From assembly GCA_024138025.1 (NCBI GenBank), contig JAMXBD010002460.1, positions 62,001 to 126,000 of the forward strand: DNA of 64,000 bases, read 5' to 3'. Below the pieces are notes generated by a model. The model worked only from the letters and a program-made list of their open reading frames with translations, was not told where the DNA came from and searched no databases. This stretch comes from Combretum micranthum (lineage: Eukaryota; Streptophyta; Magnoliopsida; Myrtales; Combretaceae). Position 1 is the first letter of the stretch. Every line of letters starts with the position of its first letter. This document shows, piece after piece, positions 59,137 to 64,000 of this stretch. Made by a program: the position numbers and the translations under genes.

Positions 59137-61578
59137 TTACCTTTTTCCTTTAGAATCAAGATCTAACCTTGTAGTTGTGCTCATTGGAGTTGCAGCTCCT
59201 TTACAATTCTCAAAACCAAACTTCTTCACTATTTGTTTTGTATATTTCTCTTGATGGATAAAAATTCCATCTTTTGTTTGCTTAATTTGCAAACCAAGAA
59301 AGAAATTTAGCTCTCCCATCATGGACATCTCAAATTCAGCCTGCATCATACTAGAGAATTCTTTGCAATATTTCTCATTAGTTGATCCAAAAATGATATC
59401 ATCAACATAAATTTGAACAATCAGAATATCTTGTTCAAAATGTTTTAAGAACAAAGTTGTATCCACTTTTCCTCTTGAAAAACCATTTGAGATCAAAAAT
59501 TCACTTAATCTTTCATACCAAGCTCTAGGAGCTTGTTTAAGACCATATAACGCTTTTCTTAGCTTAAATACATAATCTTCTTTTGATGGATCTTCAAATC
59601 CAGGTGGTTGATGTACATAAACTTCCTCTTTAATATAACCATTTAAAAAAGCACTTTTAACATCCATTTGGAATAATTTAAAATCTTTGTAACATGCAAA
59701 AGCAAGTAATAATCTAATTGCTTCAAGCCTAGCTACAGGTGCATATGTTTCATCATAATCTATTCCTTCTTCTTGTGAATATCCTTTAGCTACAAGTCTA
59801 GCTTTGTTTCTGACTATTTTTCCATTTTCATCAAGTTTGTTTTTAAATACCCATTTGGTGCCTATTATTGATTTATCCTTAGGACACGGTACTAAATTCC
59901 ATACTTGATTTCTTTGGAATTGATTGAGTTCTTCTTGCATTGCTTCAATCCAATTATTATCATTTAATGCTTCATCAATATTACTAGGTTCAATTTCTGA
60001 TATTAAAGCAAAATGACTTTCAAATTCTTGTAAACTACTTCTAGTTCTTACTCCTGTATTTAAATCACCAATAATTTGCTCAGATGGATGTGCAGATACA
60101 TACCTCCAGTTTCTGCTACTTTCTGAAATACCTTCTGAAATAGCTTCTGAAGGAGTTTCTGAGTTTTCTTCTGACTCAGTTTCTGTATCATTTTGAGGAG
60201 CAACTTCTTCTGATGTTTCAGAATTCTGCTCATCTTTTGCTTGAGAACTAATATCCTCCTTTTTAACTAATTCTTCACTCTCTTCATCATCAAAATCATC
60301 ATCCTCAATTTTCTCAATAAATTTTACATTTATAGTTTCTTCGATTATTCTTGTTTTTAAGTTAAAAACACGATAAGCTCTACTGTTCAAGGAATATCCT
60401 ACAAATAAACATTCTTCGGATCTTTCATCAAATTTTCCCATATTTAGATTGTTTTTCAACACATAACACTTAGATCCAAAAGCATGAAAATAAGATACAG
60501 TAGGTTTTCTTCCTTTAAACAACTCATATGATGTTTTTGAAGTTAATGGTCTTAGATACACTCTATTTATTATGTAACATGCTGTTGATACAGCCTCTGC
60601 CCATAAAAACTCAGCTACTTTGTTTTCATTTAACAAAGTTCTTGTCATTTCTTGAAGAGTTCTATTCTTCCTTTCTACAACCCCGTTTTGTTGAGGAGTA
60701 TAAGGAGCGGAAAAATTATGAGCTATACCATTTTCATCGCAAAAATTTATGAATAAAGCATTGTCAAACTCTCTTCCATGATCGGTTCTTAAACTTATTA
60801 TGGACATTCCTTTTTCATTTTGAATTTGCTTAGCAAATCTTTCAAATACTTCAAATGTGTTACTCTTCTGTTTTAAGAAAAACACCCATGTATATCTAGA
60901 ATAATCATCAACAATTACAAGACCAAAACGACATCCACCAAGACTTAAAGTTCTTGTTGGACCAAATAAATCTAAATGCAACAATTCCAATGGTCTTTTA
61001 GTAGAGATTACATTCTTGCTTTTATGAGGTGACGAAACCATTTTATTTTTCATACATGTTTCACATTTAATGTCTTGTTTTATATTTATTCTTGGTAAGC
61101 CAAAAATAATTTTCTTCTTGGATAGTTTTTCGAGTTGATTGAAATTAACATGACCAAGTCTTCTATGCCATATTTTTATATTTTCAGACATAGCAAAGAA
61201 ACATTTTTCGAAAGTTACATTTGAAGGTTTGACTAAATAAACATTCTTGTTTCTATATCCTTCAAATAGTTTTGTTCCATTCTTGTCATAAGCATAACAT
61301 TTATCATGTTCGAAAATCATTTTGTAACCCTTGTCACATAATTGACTTATACTTAATAAATTATGTTTTAATCCAACAACAAGAGAAACATTTTCAATTG
61401 TATGAGGAGATAGACCAATAGTACCTGTTGCCACTATTTTACCTTTACTATTGTCACCAAACTTAACATATCCTCTTTCTTTCCAATTAATACTTGTGAA
61501 CAAAGAAGCATCTCCAGTCATATGTCCCGAACACCCACTGTCGAGATACCATTTTCCTTTAAGCTTTGCTTCTTGTTC
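59137..61578 (-). pseudogene. Copia protease (C-term), integrase and reverse transcriptase
   Basis: Protease: [14 protein letters not shown] at about 61550 with the DSG active site. Integrase: [12 protein letters not shown]...CETCMKNK (HHCC finger, 61170-61040), [17 protein letters not shown] and [17 protein letters not shown] (catalytic D, D, E). [42 protein letters not shown] and the active site YVDDIIFGS at about 59400. The reading is open for about 810 codons, then ends at a one-base change at 59137 ahead of RNase H. Gag is in a different frame, ending at 61599. Confidence 0.9.
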
Positions 61579-61598
61579 CTACATGTATCAACAAAGGG

Positions 61599-63481
61599 TT
61601 AAACCTTCTTAGGAACCCAAACAAGTTTGGGTCCTTTGAAATTCAAGCTCTTCTTTTCAAAGTTATCAACTTGTTGTTTCATGAGCTTGTTTTTCTTGTA
61701 GAAACAAAACTTCTCAATATGGCCAATTTTATTACAAAAATAACAAGCATAAGAATAACTATTCCCATATCTATTGTTCCTGTTCTGGAACTGATGTGGA
61801 TATTTTCTAGAATATCCTCTTACCTGTTCCTTCACTTGCCCTCTTCTTGTAAAGTTTCTGTTCTGATCTGGGTACCTTCTGATATACCCTCTGACTGGAC
61901 TGTCAGATTTTTTCTTTGTTACAGTGTTGTTAACTGTAGATGTTTCCTTAAATAAGGATTCTTTTCCTTTAACAAATACAGTTTTTTGAACATTCTTACT
62001 ACTGCTACCTTGTTCAAATCCTAAGCCATATTTTATTTTATCAGTTCTTTGAGAGGAAATCAACATATTTAACTTTTTGTCACTCTCATTGAACTTACTG
62101 AACGTATTCTTTAGTGATTGAGATAAGTCTCCTATTCTTCTGTTAAGTTCTTTAGTCTCTTCTTTTAGTATACTATTCTCTCTCATGAATTTATTCACTT
62201 TCACATGTAATTTTTCATTATCATGTTTCAATATGTCGTTTTCATCCATAAGTAACCTATTTGTTTGAATAACAACTTCCTTTTCATTTTTGAGAGATTT
62301 AACTTCAGAATCAAGTTTATTTATTTTAACATGTGCCTTTTTCAATGATTTCAATAAGTTTTGCATTTCAATCATTACATCCTCATCAGAAACATAATCA
62401 AGTTCTGAATTTACCTCAGATTGTGCCATTAAGCATATGTTTGAATCATCCTTTTCATCCTCTGAGTTATCCTCTGAATCTGTCTCTGATTCGTCAAGGT
62501 CACTCCACGTCGCCATCAAGGCTTTGTTTCTCTTTTTGAACTTCTCAATTTTCTTAATCAGTGATGGACACTCGTATTTAATGTGACCAGGCTTCTTGCA
62601 TTCATAACAAATAATTTCTTGTTTCTTCTCTTCTTTCATCTCCTTTTTCTTGTCTTTGTCCTTGAAGAATTTACCTGCATCATATCTCTTAGTTTCGAAT
62701 TTTTTAGTAAATTTCTTACCTTGCTTTCTTCTCAGAATTTTGCCAATTCTTTTAGCCAACAAGTTGATGTCATCACTATCATTGCTACTGGTCTCTGAAT
62801 CTGATGCATCCGCATGAACTTCCTTTGCTTTAAAAGCAATGGCTTTCTTGCTTCCTTCTGCTTCTTCAGTAGCATCTATGTGAGATTGATACGCCATCAG
62901 TTTCTCCTTGAGTTGACTTAAGGTTAAAGCGCTGAGATCATTTGCTTCTTCAATGGCCGTTTTCTTTGCATCCCAAGCTATAGGTAAGATCCTTAGTATT
63001 TTCCTGACAAGATCAGCTTCCTCTATCTTCTTTCCAAGAGAAGCTAGCTCGTTAGTTATAGAAACAAATCTATCAAAAGCATCTTTAATTTTCTCTTCAG
63101 GTTTGAATTTGAACAATTCATATCTTTGCAAGAGAGCATTGATTTTAGTATCTTTAATTGTTCTCGTTCCTTCATAGGTCTCACTAAGTGTATCCCATAC
63201 TTGCTTAGCAGTAATGCAAGATGAAATTAAATAGAATTCAGATGGTGAGATAGTAGTTAGAAGAAGGTTCTTAGCCTTGTTGTTCTTCTCTATTGCTCTC
63301 TTTGATCTTGAGTTAATTGTGCTTCAGCAGTCACGTTCACTTGATAGTCTCCAACTGAAATCACCTGCCATGAGTCAAAATCATTAGCCTTGATGTAAGT
63401 CTCCATGCGCATTTTCCAATAAGGATAATTAGAACCATTAAAATAAGGTGCTCTATTCACTGCAATATTTGTTTCAGCCAT
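61599..63481 (-). pseudogene. SIRE-type copia gag, one frameshift
   Basis: Start ATG at 63481: MAETNIAVNRAPYFNGSNYP, YWKMRMETYIKANDFDSW, the N-terminal domain of copia gag. A one-base shift near 63293 breaks it; the other frame continues at once and stays open to 61599. Further features: (L)QRYELFKFKPEEKIKDAFDR, zinc knuckle CYECKKPGHIKYEC (about 62600), acidic stretch, a long coiled-coil (62420-62040), and a second knuckle CYFCNKIGHIEKFC (about 61720). It ends GPKLVWVPKKV. Two knuckles plus the coiled-coil are typical of SIRE gag. Confidence 0.85.
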
Positions 63482-63514
63482 GATACTTGGATCACTCAAT
63501 AATAATTGAGGCAA

Positions 63515-63526
63515 GCTCTGATACCA
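63515..63526 (-). other. Primer binding site of the SIRE-type element
   Basis: Minus strand TGGTATCAGAGC, two bases from the 5' LTR. It is an exact match to the usual plant copia site that pairs with a methionine tRNA. Confidence 0.9.
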
Positions 63527-63528
63527 AT

Positions 63529-64000
63529 TGTTGGTCCCAATAATGTAAGCAAGAGGGGGGGTGAATTGCTTTTTCACAAAAATAAATTCTTTTCGAAATT
63601 TTCAATTCACTTCCTTTTGATTACTTTATTAAACTTAGAATTAATTAAACTTGCTGTTTAGAAACTAATCACAGCTGATAATCACACTTGTATATCTATT
63701 TTAATTCAAAACAGATCAAATTTAATTTTATGCGGAATACAGACAACTCTCTGAAGTACTCTCTGAAACAGGTTCTGAAACGTGACAGTTTATCAAATAC
63801 TTCAATATAAATTGCACGAAAATAAAAAGAGTAGGGTAGAGAAAAATGCAAATCGATTTATAGAGGTTCCGCCTCGAGCGTCAGTCCTCTCTTCCAACTC
63901 CACGTTGGGGACCCGGTATTCCACACCGGTTTGTTCCACTATATCCAAAATCAAAAGTTACAAGCTTGTCTTGCCAATCCTCTTGGCTACAATACACTCT
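63529..64000 (-). repeat. 5' LTR of the SIRE-type element, cut by the window edge
   Basis: First 472 bases (plus orientation) of the LTR whose other copy is at 54242-55760. About 1 kb of it should lie outside the window. Confidence 0.9.

Larger units (their letters stand above)
54242..64000 (-). mobile_element. SIRE/Maximus-type Ty1/copia element, young, cut by the window edge
   Basis: Both LTRs start TGTTGGTCCCAATAATG on the plus strand (54242 and 63529) and agree closely over the 470 bases that can be compared, with only a few substitutions and small indels. Minus-strand order: 5' LTR, PBS, gag, protease-integrase-RT-RNase H, env-like accessory region, purine tract, 3' LTR. Long LTRs, a long gag with two zinc knuckles and an extra ORF after RNase H fit SIRE/Maximus. 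The left flank is ATCAT (54237-54241); its partner should follow the 5' LTR outside the window. Confidence 0.9.

Noticed and set aside
61566..61955. Plus-strand open readings over the copia gag (also 62583-63177)
   Set aside because: Antisense to gag with its zinc knuckles and coiled-coil on the minus strand.

Overview
This is plant nuclear DNA, probably eudicot. It is AT-rich, contains one intron-bearing plant-type gene, and is otherwise made of angiosperm retrotransposon lineages nested in one another. Nothing bacterial, organellar or CRISPR-like was seen, and no tRNA or rRNA gene.

One host gene is recognisable. It is a BAHD acyltransferase of the benzyl-alcohol O-benzoyltransferase type on the minus strand (10087-11726), with two exons and a phase-0 intron. 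Exon 1 carries a one-base deletion in a short G run (plus strand 11353-11357), so the gene is a recent pseudogene, an allele, or an assembly error. A Ty3/gypsy element is inserted 57 bp past its stop codon.

Layout. 1-2071: 3' part of a long Tekay-like LTR. 2117-10029: a minus-strand Ty3/gypsy deletion derivative, containing a Tekay-like solo LTR (3122-8428, TSD AACAC), which contains a third solo LTR (3965-5404, TSD AAATG). 10087-11726: the BAHD gene. 11.8-28.3 kb: intergenic DNA without a recognisable host gene, holding a MITE, LTR remnants, a 5'-truncated L1 LINE with its poly(A) tail, one end of a CACTA element, and a 200-bp tandem repeat joined to a GAGCT-rich repeat. 28312-34810: a decayed Ty1/copia element with short LTRs and a nested solo LTR. 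35581-45700: a Tat-like Ty3 element whose centre is replaced by a Tekay chromovirus that lost its 5' half; the Tekay 3' LTR carries long poly-C runs. 45737-54241: a minus-strand Athila-like element with gag and an accessory ORF but no visible pol. 54242 to beyond the window end: a young minus-strand SIRE/Maximus-type Ty1/copia element with gag, pol and an env-like accessory region.

The least expected observation is that two different superfamilies, lying next to each other, carry accessory ORFs that both start MAP(K/R) and share a domain pattern resembling the family annotated in plants as 'putative plant transposon protein'. One of them sits in an element with no pol. Almost every transposon coding region is broken by frameshifts or stops, so the window mostly records serial insertion and deletion rather than working genes.
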